Source of the DNA: Paenibacillus sp. FSL R7-0337
GTDB taxonomy: Bacteria > Bacillota > Bacilli > Paenibacillales > Paenibacillaceae
Length of the DNA stretch: 64,000 nt
Direction: 5' to 3'
NCBI RefSeq assembly: GCF_037969875.1
Contig: NZ_CP150218.1
Coordinates: forward strand, 620,001 to 684,000
This document shows, one piece after another, positions 1-8,204 of the stretch; the stretch's first letter is position 1, and every line of letters starts with the position of its first letter. Below the pieces are notes generated by a model that saw only the letters and a list, made by a program, of their open reading frames with translations, was not told the DNA's origin and ran no database searches. A program made the translations under genes and the position numbers.

Positions 1-565
1 CTCCCGGCACGACACAGTTAACCCGAATAGCTGGAGCTAGAGCCCGGGCTAAGGACTTCGTAAGTCCATGAACTGCTGATTTGGTTACAGCATAGGGAAG
101 CGATGAGCCTAGTCCTGTCTGCCCGGCAATACTCCCAACATTTACAATCGCCCCCAGGTTATTCTCCTTCATAAAGGGAGCGACAGCCCTCGCGCAGTAG
201 AACATCCCCTTCACGTTCACATCGAACAGGTTATCCCATATCTCCTCCGTTACTGTTGCTAAATCATCCATCGCAATATGTCTGGTGATGCTGGCATTGT
301 TCACGAGCAGATCGATTGTACCGAATTGTTGTACAGCGGTCTGAACCATGGCTTCTACCTCCTTGTTCCGGGAAACATCAGCTTGTACGGCCATAGCCCG
401 CCCGCCTTTATCTTTGATCCAATGAACGGTTTCTTCCGCTTCGGATTGGGAACGTGAATAATTCACAATAACGGCCGCCCCCCGTTCAGCCAGCATGAGA
501 CTTGTTGCCCTTCCGATTCCCGTACCGCCCCCTGTAACAAGGCCTACCTTACCTTTCAATTCCAT
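1..565 (-). CDS. SDR-family NAD(P)-dependent oxidoreductase, C-terminus cut by window edge
   Basis: Reading leftwards from ATG at 565, the frame stays open to base 1, so the C-terminal quarter is outside the window. It is a classical short-chain dehydrogenase with a Rossmann nucleotide-binding motif TGGGTGIG near residue 11, an NNAS motif in the middle, a catalytic Ser in VGSIAG and the catalytic pair in YAVTK. Family members of the FabG/glucose-1-dehydrogenase type reduce or oxidise a carbonyl or alcohol with NAD(P)H in the cytoplasm; the substrate cannot be told from sequence. It is divergently arranged with the LysR gene at 687, which probably controls it. Confidence 0.9.
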   Translation of the reverse strand, partial: MELKGKVGLVTGGGTGIGRATSLMLAERGAAVIVNYSRSQSEAEETVHWIKDKGGRAMAVQADVSRNKEVEAMVQTAVQQFGTIDLLVNNASITRHIAMDDLATVTEEIWDNLFDVNVKGMFYCARAVAPFMKENNLGAIVNVGSIAGQTGLGSSLPYAVTKSAVHGLTKSLARALAPAIRVNCVVPG

Positions 566-629
566 AATAATTTCACTCCTCCGATGCTTTGTATGTATTT
601 ATTGTAAAGGTTGATCTCACATTTGTATA

Positions 630-657
630 ATTGAACTAATTGAAGGAATGGTTCAAT
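630..657. promoter_or_regulatory. Inverted repeat in the SDR/LysR divergent promoter
   Basis: ATTGAAC (630-636) and GTTCAAT (651-657) form a perfect 7-bp inverted repeat with a 14-bp spacer, between the divergent SDR and LysR genes. LysR-type regulators usually bind interrupted dyads in such positions. Use as the operator of the neighbouring regulator is inferred. Confidence 0.5.
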
Positions 658-686
658 AATATTGAATTGATACAGGAGGATGGACA

Positions 687-1568
687 GTGGATCTGAAAAC
701 ATTAAAAACATTCCATTTGATTGTGCAATACGGGAGCTTTAACCGCGCAGCCCAGGAAATGAATTATGCCCAATCAACCGTCACGATGCAAATACAAAAG
801 CTTGAGTCTGAACTGGGCGTTAAGCTAATAGAACGCGGTAAAGAAATCCGCTTGACGGAAGCAGGCAGGCTGTTCCATGAGCAGAGCTTACAAATTACCA
901 AAAATATGGAGTACCTTCAGACCAGTTTATCCAACTTGAAATCAGGCGATTCAGGACATATACGCATAGGGGTAACGGAACCAACGGCTAGTTATCGTTT
1001 ACCTGGTGTTCTGAGGAATTTTATGACCGAGCATCCGAATGTCCGCATTTCCGTGGAAATTTCAAACACTCCAACCCTTAAGGAGCGGGTCCTCCAGGGA
1101 GAAATTGATTTTGCGCTTTCTACGGTACCTGACTTGGGCTCGGAGCTACATTTCGAGCCTCTATTCCAGGAAGAGTTCGCCGTATTGATGCCCGAGAATC
1201 ATCCGCTTGCCCAGAAAGAGGTGATCGTGCCCGAGGAATTTCAGGGATATCGTCTGCTTATCACATCGGCAACTTGTCCATACCGCAGGAAGCTGGAGAT
1301 GGTATTGCAGGAAAGTGGAAACCTTATGCTGGATACGATGGAGATCGGGAGCATGACAGCATTAAAACATTATGTGGAGAATGGCTTAGGAATCGCGCTG
1401 GTCCCTAAAATTATGATTGAACCTGAAACAAGCGGGACTACCGTCAGGATGGTCAGCGGGAGCCTCATATCTATGACCTTCGGGATCTTGTGCAAAGCCT
1501 CGGCATATCCGCTGCAACTGGCAAGTGGAAAGCTGTATCAACAGCTCAAACTTGATCTAAAAGAATGA
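687..1568 (+). CDS. LysR-family transcriptional regulator
   Basis: 293-residue regulator with the LysR N-terminal winged helix-turn-helix (about residues 1-60, including FNRAAQEMNYAQSTVTMQI) and a periplasmic-binding-protein-like effector domain (about 90-290). The start is GTG at 687, preceded by AGGAGG at 674-679. It lies back to back with the SDR gene at 1-565, the usual arrangement in which a LysR protein controls its divergent neighbour in response to a small ligand. The ligand is unknown. Confidence 0.92.
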   Translation: MDLKTLKTFHLIVQYGSFNRAAQEMNYAQSTVTMQIQKLESELGVKLIERGKEIRLTEAGRLFHEQSLQITKNMEYLQTSLSNLKSGDSGHIRIGVTEPTASYRLPGVLRNFMTEHPNVRISVEISNTPTLKERVLQGEIDFALSTVPDLGSELHFEPLFQEEFAVLMPENHPLAQKEVIVPEEFQGYRLLITSATCPYRRKLEMVLQESGNLMLDTMEIGSMTALKHYVENGLGIALVPKIMIEPETSGTTVRMVSGSLISMTFGILCKASAYPLQLASGKLYQQLKLDLKE

Positions 1569-1651
1569 GAGTAAGTATGTTTTAAATATGACATAAGGTG
1601 ACATGATTAAGCTCTATAATGATTATAGATTAACGAGAGGAGCAATAAATC

Positions 1652-2218
1652 ATGAGCAGAAGAATCATTTTAGACTTGGCAGTAACTTTGGATGGTTACA
1701 TTGAAGGGAAGAATGGTGAAGTGGACTGGTGCATTATGGACCCTGAGCTGGAGTTCACTCAATTTTTGAATCAAGTAGATACCATATTTTATGGCAGAAA
1801 AAGCTATGACCAATTTGGACAATACATTCCGAAGGTTGAAGATTCAGATGATGACAAAGAAATATGGGCACTGGTCCATAGCAAAGAGAAATATGTGTTC
1901 TCCAGATCGCAGCAGGGGACAGGTCATGAAGCTATTTTTATAAACGACCATATTCTCGAAGAAGTAAACAAAATCAAACAGAGACCCGGTAAAGACATCT
2001 GGTTATATGGCGGGGCAAGTCTGATTACAACGTTTATCCAATTAGGACTTGTGGATGAGTTCAGATTATCGGTACACCCTGTCGTTCTTGGAGAAGGAAA
2101 ACCGCTGTTTGCGGATATCAAAGAACGGTTGAATTTAAAATTAGCTCATACCCGAAGCTTCTCCTCCGGACTTGTTCAGCTTATATACCATTGGGATGGT
2201 GAGCTTGGTGCACGCTAA
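1652..2218 (+). CDS. Dihydrofolate reductase-like protein (RibD C-terminal domain family)
   Basis: 188 residues covering one DHFR/RibD-C fold, as in the YyaP/YwjB group of Bacillus. It opens with a beta strand leading to LAVTLDGYIEG, has IFYGRKSYDQF near residue 48 and the nucleotide-binding IWLYGGASLI near residue 115, and ends with a conserved PVVLGEGKPLF segment. Members are NADPH-binding reductases of unknown substrate, not the housekeeping DHFR. A strong SD (AGAGGAG) precedes ATG 1652. The 3' end overlaps the start of the UvrA-like gene, so the two may be co-transcribed. Confidence 0.85.
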   Translation: MSRRIILDLAVTLDGYIEGKNGEVDWCIMDPELEFTQFLNQVDTIFYGRKSYDQFGQYIPKVEDSDDDKEIWALVHSKEKYVFSRSQQGTGHEAIFINDHILEEVNKIKQRPGKDIWLYGGASLITTFIQLGLVDEFRLSVHPVVLGEGKPLFADIKERLNLKLAHTRSFSSGLVQLIYHWDGELGAR

Positions 2219-4475
2219 TGATATCGTCATTAAAGGCGCGAGAGAGAATAATCTGAAAAACGTGAATGTCCGTATCCCGAAACGAAAAATCACGATCTTC
2301 ACTGGCGTCTCAGGTTCAGGCAAATCTTCGCTGGTCTTCGACACCATCAGTGTCGAAGCACAGCGGCAGCTTAATGAGACGTTCTCCGCATACATCCGCA
2401 ACCGGATGCCCAGGTATAGTCAGCCAGACGCCGATCTCATTGAGAACTTGTCTACAGCCGTTGTCATCGATCAAAAAAGACTCGGTGGCAACTCCCGTTC
2501 AACGGTTGGCACGATCACGGATATCTACGCGATGCTCCGGCTGCTGTTCTCCAGAATCGGCAAACCGCACATTGGTAATTCGCATGTATTCTCCTTTAAC
2601 GACCCGGCCGGTATGTGCCTGGAGTGCTCCGGAGTGGGACAAGTGGTGCAGTTCGATGTAGAGAAGCTGCTTGACAGGTCCAGGTCGCTGAATGATGGCG
2701 CGATCCTGTTCCCCGCTTTCAAAGTGGGGGGCTGGTTGTGGAATACATATGCCCATTCCGGACTGTTCGACAACGATAAGCAGCTCGCTGAATACACACA
2801 GGAAGAAATGGATGTCCTCCTGCATGGCAAAGAGAGCAAGATCGTCTACAACACCAAAGGCGGAGCTATCGAATCGGATTACGAAGGTCTATTGCCCAAG
2901 CTCACACGCCTGTATCTGAAGCGGGACAGCAGCGAGCTGTCCGAAGCCAAACGCGAATCCATTGACCGCTTCTTGTCCTACAGCGAATGCAGCCTGTGTA
3001 AGGGAAGCCGGCTTAATCAGGAAGCCTTAGGCTGCCGGATTAACGGATACAACATCGCAGAGTGTGCGGCTATGGAGATTGGCGGGCTTATTCGTATCAT
3101 CGAAGCCATTCAGGAACCCGTTGCCGGGCCTATGAAGGAGGGAATCCTGACCCGGTTGAATCATCTGGTCTCGATCGGGCTGGAGTATCTCAGTCTGGAC
3201 CGGCAGACCTCAACATTGTCGGGAGGGGAGTCGCAACGTATTAAGATGGTCCGTCATCTAAGCAGCAGTCTTACCGACATGATCTATATTTTTGACGAGC
3301 CAAGCGTCGGGCTGCATCCGCGGGATGTTCATCTTCTGAACGGCATGCTGCGCCAGCTCCGGGACAAAGGGAATACGGTACTTGTTGTTGAACATGACCG
3401 CGAAGTGATGGAAATTGCCGATTATATTATTGATGTAGGACCTCATGCAGGTGCCCGTGGCGGTACAATCGTCTATGATGGTGACTTTGCAGGCTTACTC
3501 CGTGCGGATACATTAACAGGACGGTACTTGAAGCAAAGTCTGCCCTTGAAGACATCTGTCAGAGTGCCAACGGGACGAATGAGCGTAGCCTGCACCAGCC
3601 TGCACAATCTGAAGGAGGTGAGCGTTGATATCCCTGTTGGAGTTCTGACTGTGGTAACGGGAGTTGCCGGCTCAGGCAAAAGTACGCTGATTAACGGAGC
3701 CTTCCTGCCCTCACATCCGGAAGCCATCGTCATTGATCAGTCGGCTGCGGGCACATCCATCCGCTCTAATCCGGCTACCTACACGGGAATAATGGACGAC
3801 ATCTGCCGGCTGTTCGCAGCCGCCAACAAGGTAAGCGCTTCCCTGTTCAGCTTCAATTCCAAGGGAGCCTGTGCTAACTGTCAGGGTCTAGGTATGATCT
3901 ACACAGATCTGGCGTTTCTGGAGCCCATTCGGACGACTTGTGAAGTGTGTGCGGGCAGACGGTTCAGCGATGAAGTGCTGTCACACAAACTGAATGGACA
4001 ATCCATTAGCGACGTCCTGGCTATGACGGTACGGGAAGCTTCGGCGTTCTTCAGTAAGAAAGAGCTGCTCCACAAGCTGCAGACGCTGGAGGATGTGGGA
4101 TTTGGATACTTAACGCTGGGCCAGCCTTTGAGCACCCTGTCGGGCGGTGAATGCCAACGTATCAAGCTGGCTGAGGAGCTTCACAAGGAGGGCAGCCTCT
4201 ACGTTATGGACGAGCCGACAACCGGACTGCATATGTCCGATATCTCTGGTCTAATGGACATTATGAACCGACTGGTCGACAGCGGCAACTCAGTGGTGGT
4301 CATCGAACATAACCTTGATGTGATCAAGAGTGCAGACTGGATTATTGACATGGGTCCCGAGGGCGGACACCGGGGCGGCCAAATTGTATTTGAGGGCACG
4401 CCCTCCCAGCTTGCTGCTAAACATTCTATAACGGGGGAGTATCTGCGCAAGGCTCTCCATTCTGATTTATTCTGA
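2196..4475 (+). CDS. Short UvrA-like ABC ATPase (excinuclease/drug-resistance type)
   Basis: About 760 residues with the duplicated ABC layout of UvrA. It has Walker A GVSGSGKSSL and signature LSGGESQRIK in half one, GVAGSGKSTL and LSGGECQRIK in half two, Walker B regions IFDEPSVGLHP and MDEPTTGLH, and Cys pairs of the zinc modules (CLECSGVG, CSLCKGS, CANCQGLG, CEVCAG). It is shorter than housekeeping UvrA (about 950 residues) and matches the UvrA2/DrrC-like group linked to tolerance of DNA-binding drugs. The frame is open from TTG 2172; ATG 2196 or GTG 2208, after a GGTGAG stretch, are more likely starts. It overlaps the upstream gene end. Confidence 0.88.
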   Translation: MVSLVHANDIVIKGARENNLKNVNVRIPKRKITIFTGVSGSGKSSLVFDTISVEAQRQLNETFSAYIRNRMPRYSQPDADLIENLSTAVVIDQKRLGGNSRSTVGTITDIYAMLRLLFSRIGKPHIGNSHVFSFNDPAGMCLECSGVGQVVQFDVEKLLDRSRSLNDGAILFPAFKVGGWLWNTYAHSGLFDNDKQLAEYTQEEMDVLLHGKESKIVYNTKGGAIESDYEGLLPKLTRLYLKRDSSELSEAKRESIDRFLSYSECSLCKGSRLNQEALGCRINGYNIAECAAMEIGGLIRIIEAIQEPVAGPMKEGILTRLNHLVSIGLEYLSLDRQTSTLSGGESQRIKMVRHLSSSLTDMIYIFDEPSVGLHPRDVHLLNGMLRQLRDKGNTVLVVEHDREVMEIADYIIDVGPHAGARGGTIVYDGDFAGLLRADTLTGRYLKQSLPLKTSVRVPTGRMSVACTSLHNLKEVSVDIPVGVLTVVTGVAGSGKSTLINGAFLPSHPEAIVIDQSAAGTSIRSNPATYTGIMDDICRLFAAANKVSASLFSFNSKGACANCQGLGMIYTDLAFLEPIRTTCEVCAGRRFSDEVLSHKLNGQSISDVLAMTVREASAFFSKKELLHKLQTLEDVGFGYLTLGQPLSTLSGGECQRIKLAEELHKEGSLYVMDEPTTGLHMSDISGLMDIMNRLVDSGNSVVVIEHNLDVIKSADWIIDMGPEGGHRGGQIVFEGTPSQLAAKHSITGEYLRKALHSDLF

Positions 4476-4914
4476 TAATGATCTCAGGAATAACTAGCAG
4501 CAGCGCTATTGAGCCGTACACACCGATGGTGTAGCTAATAGGGTAACCGTACCCGATTCCCTGATGAAACAGGGAAGTAATGAGATGGATCAACAGGTTA
4601 GTGAAGCAAAAAGCGTAACTGCGAATCATCCAGTGGCGGTGTTTAATGATTCTTTTCCTCTTAATTTGAACGAGCACCGTAATGGTGATCACCAGCCAGA
4701 GCAGATTCAGCAGATTGAATCCTATACTGCTTATTCTGCCGCCTGTTGCGTAAGGGGCCATATATCCGGAAGTTAGCACGACCAGCAGAACGGAGATGAT
4801 GTATACATAGCCGTTGATGCGATGCAGCCTGCGGCTTTTTTCAAATATCCGATTCGAAAAGTTAATCAACCCCGATGCCATAGCCACACAAGCGAATGCA
4901 ACATGAACATACAT
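4426..4914 (-). CDS. DUF2306-like multi-pass membrane protein, probably 5'-truncated
   Basis: 162 residues with about four hydrophobic spans and conserved histidines of the DUF2306 family: HVAFACVAMASG at the start, RRLHRINGYVYI, then KHRHWMIRSYAFCF and a C-terminal span. Family members usually have extra N-terminal membrane spans. Here a stop codon lies 12 codons upstream of ATG 4914 and no ribosome binding site is visible, so the gene may be a 5'-deleted remnant. Its 3' end overlaps the convergent UvrA-like gene by 50 bp. Function is not known. Confidence 0.6.
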   Translation of the reverse strand: MYVHVAFACVAMASGLINFSNRIFEKSRRLHRINGYVYIISVLLVVLTSGYMAPYATGGRISSIGFNLLNLLWLVITITVLVQIKRKRIIKHRHWMIRSYAFCFTNLLIHLITSLFHQGIGYGYPISYTIGVYGSIALLLVIPEIIIRINQNGEPCADTPPL

Positions 4915-4955
4915 GACATTCAGCCAAACCGGGCATCCGTTCGCAACTCCCTAAG

Positions 4956-5996
4956 CTAGGAAATTCGATTTCCTGTTAATTTGGATGCAGGCAGAAGACC
5001 CGCTTTTGCAATACCAAGGATTTGATCTCCATTGACACCAACTTCAAATTTGAGATTCAAGCGCATAGGTTTGGTAATTCGCAGTGACCAGCTCAGCTTG
5101 TTATCTTGGAGCACCGGGTTCATAAACTCGCTGGTCTCATCTCCTTGCGTCGCCGTGCCGTAGATCTTATTGTTTCTTGTGGAGATGGAGAGCTTGACCC
5201 CCAGCTTCCCTATGGGCGTAGCGAGCGTAGTATCCCAATTTCCATCAAAAAGCGATGCCCGCGTGTTATTGCTATGTGGCGTGCCGGACGCGGGGTTCAT
5301 CGCTGTTTTGTTCACCGTGGTGCTTAGTTCATCGCTTGCCGGTGAGTTATTTACGCTTGGATTTATGCCGGTATCCTTCCAAACTGTGCCTCTACGTTCA
5401 TACTCGAATAATTGCTCAACCGCGTGCGCGATACGGGGCCCAAGCTCCCGTTCCACCAGATATAGTGCTACATCCAGTCCTGAAGTTACGCCGCCGCCGG
5501 TCACCAGATTGCCGTCGTCCACAACGCGAGCCGGGACGGGAACTGCACCCGTTGCACCAAGTAAGTCCATGCCCAGATGGTTCGTTACCGCCGGTCTGCC
5601 TTCCAGAAGGCCTCCCATGGCCAGCACCAGTGAACCGCCGCAGACGGTAGCGATTATCCTGTCGTCGTGCTGGAGAGCCTGCCCGATCATGCCGGTCAAT
5701 TCGGTCTCCATGGCCCGGCGCAGAAGAACCGGAACCGAATCGGGCCCATCCCCCTCGGCATCCCCGGACGCGCCAGGTACGAGAATGATGCCCGCTCGTT
5801 CCGGGTCCAGTCTGCTGCTGGCTTCAATCCTCAACCCGTTAATGCCGCTAGGCACGGATCTCGGTCCCTCGGCGGTGACCAATTCTACATGTAACGAATT
5901 TTCAGCATACATAACTGCAGCACAGAAGACCTCGTAAGGGGCTATCGCATCCAGAAGGTCGAAGCCGTCAAACAGCACAATTTGAACATTAAGCAT
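4956..5996 (-). CDS. DJ-1/PfpI-family protein with extra C-terminal beta-rich domain
   Basis: 346 residues from ATG 5996, which has a strong SD (GGGAGGATTT); the frame stays open to 6089 without a better start. Residues 1-200 are a DJ-1/PfpI (GATase1-like) domain with the nucleophile-elbow Cys in ATVCGGSLVLA and the start NVQIVLFDGFDLLD, close to isonitrile hydratase-like members. A Ser/Thr/Asn-rich linker follows. A C-terminal domain of about 100 residues starts at GNWDTTLATPIGKLGVKLSI and looks beta-barrel-like (short alternating strands ending KLTGNRIS). This second domain is unusual for PfpI proteins. It is divergent from the response regulator at 6179. Substrate unknown. Confidence 0.82.
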   Translation of the reverse strand: MLNVQIVLFDGFDLLDAIAPYEVFCAAVMYAENSLHVELVTAEGPRSVPSGINGLRIEASSRLDPERAGIILVPGASGDAEGDGPDSVPVLLRRAMETELTGMIGQALQHDDRIIATVCGGSLVLAMGGLLEGRPAVTNHLGMDLLGATGAVPVPARVVDDGNLVTGGGVTSGLDVALYLVERELGPRIAHAVEQLFEYERRGTVWKDTGINPSVNNSPASDELSTTVNKTAMNPASGTPHSNNTRASLFDGNWDTTLATPIGKLGVKLSISTRNNKIYGTATQGDETSEFMNPVLQDNKLSWSLRITKPMRLNLKFEVGVNGDQILGIAKAGLLPASKLTGNRIS

Positions 5997-6178
5997 CTGT
6001 AAATCCTCCCTCCCAGTCTTTGTTTTCACTGTTGGCCATAGCAGAAGCATACCAAACGAATATCTCAAACAAAGCTGCAGAAAGGTCACAAAAGTATAAA
6101 CAAATCATCACAATCCATAAGCACACGTTAGTTCCAGCCAAAAAAATGATAAACTATGAAAGCAAAGGTGGGATAAAC

Positions 6179-6865
6179 GTGAGCGGATCAAAGACGATTC
6201 TGGTGGTAGACGATGACCCGGATATTGTTGAGTTATTAAGAGACTTTCTGGAGAATGACAACTTTCAAGTGATTACCGCTTGCGGAACCGATCAGGCGTG
6301 GGACATTTTTAAGGAAAACCCGGTGCATGGTATCGTTCTTGACATTATGATGCCGGGACAAAATGGCTTTGAGTTCTGCCGCCGGATTCGCGGGGAGAGC
6401 CAGGTTCCGATCCTGTTCTTGAGTGCCCGCAGCGATGATGTGGATAAGATTCGTGGTCTGACGCTCGGAGGCGATGATTACATCGTCAAAACGGCTTCGC
6501 CGGGAGAGATCGTAGCCAGAGTGAAAGCCGTATTACGGCGTTCCGCTTCCCCGCAGCCATTGGACGACAGAGTCCTGGATTACGGACGCATCCGTTTAAA
6601 CCTGTCCACAAGAGAAGTAGAAGTGGATGGAAATATTGTCGCGCTCACACCCAAGGAATATGAATTGCTGCGATTTTTTGCCGAACACCCGAGACATGTA
6701 TTTTCCTATGAACAATTACTGGCGAATTTCTGGAACGGGGTCGGCGACCGGCATACCATTCGGGTCCATCTTAGCCGGCTACGTGAGAAAATCGAAGCGG
6801 ATCCGAACCAGCCGGTATTCCTGGTCAACGTATGGGGAGTAGGTTATCGCTTTGAGGGAGGGTAA
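6179..6865 (+). CDS. OmpR/PhoB-family response regulator
   Basis: 228 residues from GTG 6179, chosen because GGTGGG lies just upstream and the receiver domain starts at once (KTILVVDDDPDIVELL); the frame is open from 6020 but upstream residues do not look like protein. Receiver residues 1-120 carry the DD pair and phospho-Asp in VLDIMMPG; the C-terminal half is a winged helix ending in the usual VWGVGYRF. The normally conserved Lys-Pro after the receiver switch reads Lys-Thr (DYIVKTASPGE). It overlaps or abuts the downstream kinase gene, which is interrupted by a stop codon. Confidence 0.92.
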   Translation: MSGSKTILVVDDDPDIVELLRDFLENDNFQVITACGTDQAWDIFKENPVHGIVLDIMMPGQNGFEFCRRIRGESQVPILFLSARSDDVDKIRGLTLGGDDYIVKTASPGEIVARVKAVLRRSASPQPLDDRVLDYGRIRLNLSTREVEVDGNIVALTPKEYELLRFFAEHPRHVFSYEQLLANFWNGVGDRHTIRVHLSRLREKIEADPNQPVFLVNVWGVGYRFEGG

Positions 6866-6866
6866 T

Positions 6867-8204
6867 ATGAGGTCAATCCGCATTCGTACATTTACTATGC
6901 TGTGCTTCTGTTTTATCCTCATGTTGCCGTGGATCTTCTATGTGATCGCGCACTTTATGGAAACTAAGACACTCAGCTTCGAGCAAGGCCGGCTGCCGAG
7001 CGAGACCCTGCAGCGCAATATATCGGAAATGACGCAGCGAATTGAACAGGGCACAGACCACTGGGCGGATCGGGATTGGCAAAACAAATTGTATCCCACA
7101 CTGGATGAAGCAAACATGGATGTGCTTATTCAATCTGCAGCAGGACAGGACATTTATCGATCCGATCCGGAGCGGCATGGCTCCAAGCGGTCAACCGAAC
7201 GCTTCTCCGTCATCGGGGACGGTCAATTGCTGGGAAGGGTTATTTTATACTACCCTCAGTCTAATCCATTTCAAGTGATGGCGGCTTTTGCCGGGCTGCT
7301 GCTTGCGCTCTTTGTTGTCGGAATGGAAATGAGGCGCTTCGTGCTCAAACCACTAGAGAAGCTGGGCAATGCAGCAAGGCAAATGGCAACAGGGGACTGG
7401 GAGGTTCGGTTACCCATATCCAGAGTCACCGAAATCGCTGAAGTCCGCGATGGATTCGAGGCAATGGTCAAGGGAATGGAGCAGTCCTACCGCAAACAGG
7501 CTGAACTGGAGGAGGAGCGCCGGTTCGTCATCGCGGCTGTTGCGCATGATTTACGGACCCCGTTGTTCGCTTTGCGCGGCTACCTGGATGGTCTGGAGCA
7601 GGGGATTGCTCAAACTCCAGAGAAAATGGCACAATAAGTGGCGGTTTGCAAGGATAAATCCGCACAATTGGATCGTTTGGTAGAGGACCTGTTCACCTTC
7701 ACCAAAATGGAGTATATGGAGCCGGAACTAAACACGGAAAAGGTAAATTTGGAACGCGTGATCCGGAATTCGTTAGACAGTCTGAGTCCTCAGGCCAGGC
7801 AGAGAGGAATATCCATCTCATTCCATGCAACAGATGGCTGCAACATCCACGGAGATGTGCATTTATTAGAGCGGGCCATGAACAATCTTCTGGATAATGC
7901 CGTAAGACACACACCTGCGGGTGGGGACATTGAGGTCCAGTGTGCCCAAGCTGGTGGTAAGGTCATGTTTAAGATACGCGATACCGGGCAGGGCTTCACT
8001 GCGGAAGAACTTGAGCGTGTTTTTGAACCCCTATACCGCGGGGAAGCATCCAGAAGCCGTTCAACCGGCGGCAGCGGATTAGGCTTAACCATTTCGCAAA
8101 GGATTATCAGGCAGCACGGAGGCGGACTTGCCGCAAGCAATCATCCGGAAGGCGGAGCAATGCTTGAAGGATGGTTACCTGCAGCAGCCTTAAAGCAATC
8201 TTGA
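6867..8204 (+). pseudogene. Sensor histidine kinase interrupted by an in-frame TAA
   Basis: One continuous frame encodes a membrane histidine kinase: two transmembrane spans around an extracytoplasmic loop, HAMP, the H-box VAHDLRTPLFALRGY, then the ATPase with N-box NLLDNAVRHTP, G1 DTGQGF and G2 GGSGLGLTIS. A TAA at 7635-7637 splits it between the H-box helix and the rest of the dimerisation domain, with no frame change. In homologues this position is normally Tyr, so a TAY-to-TAA change is likely. The 5' part (6867-7637, ATG with GGGAGGG) lacks the ATPase; the 3' part has no obvious start. It may be inactive, read through, or a sequencing error. Partner of the regulator at 6179. Confidence 0.88.

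Noticed and set aside
5170..5937. 255-codon ORF on the + strand
   Set aside because: It is the antisense of the well-supported PfpI gene (5996-4956) and has low-complexity Ser/Pro/Arg content.
7638..8204. Separate soluble histidine kinase ATPase gene
   Set aside because: It is in the same frame as the upstream kinase part, with only TAA between and no start codon with SD.
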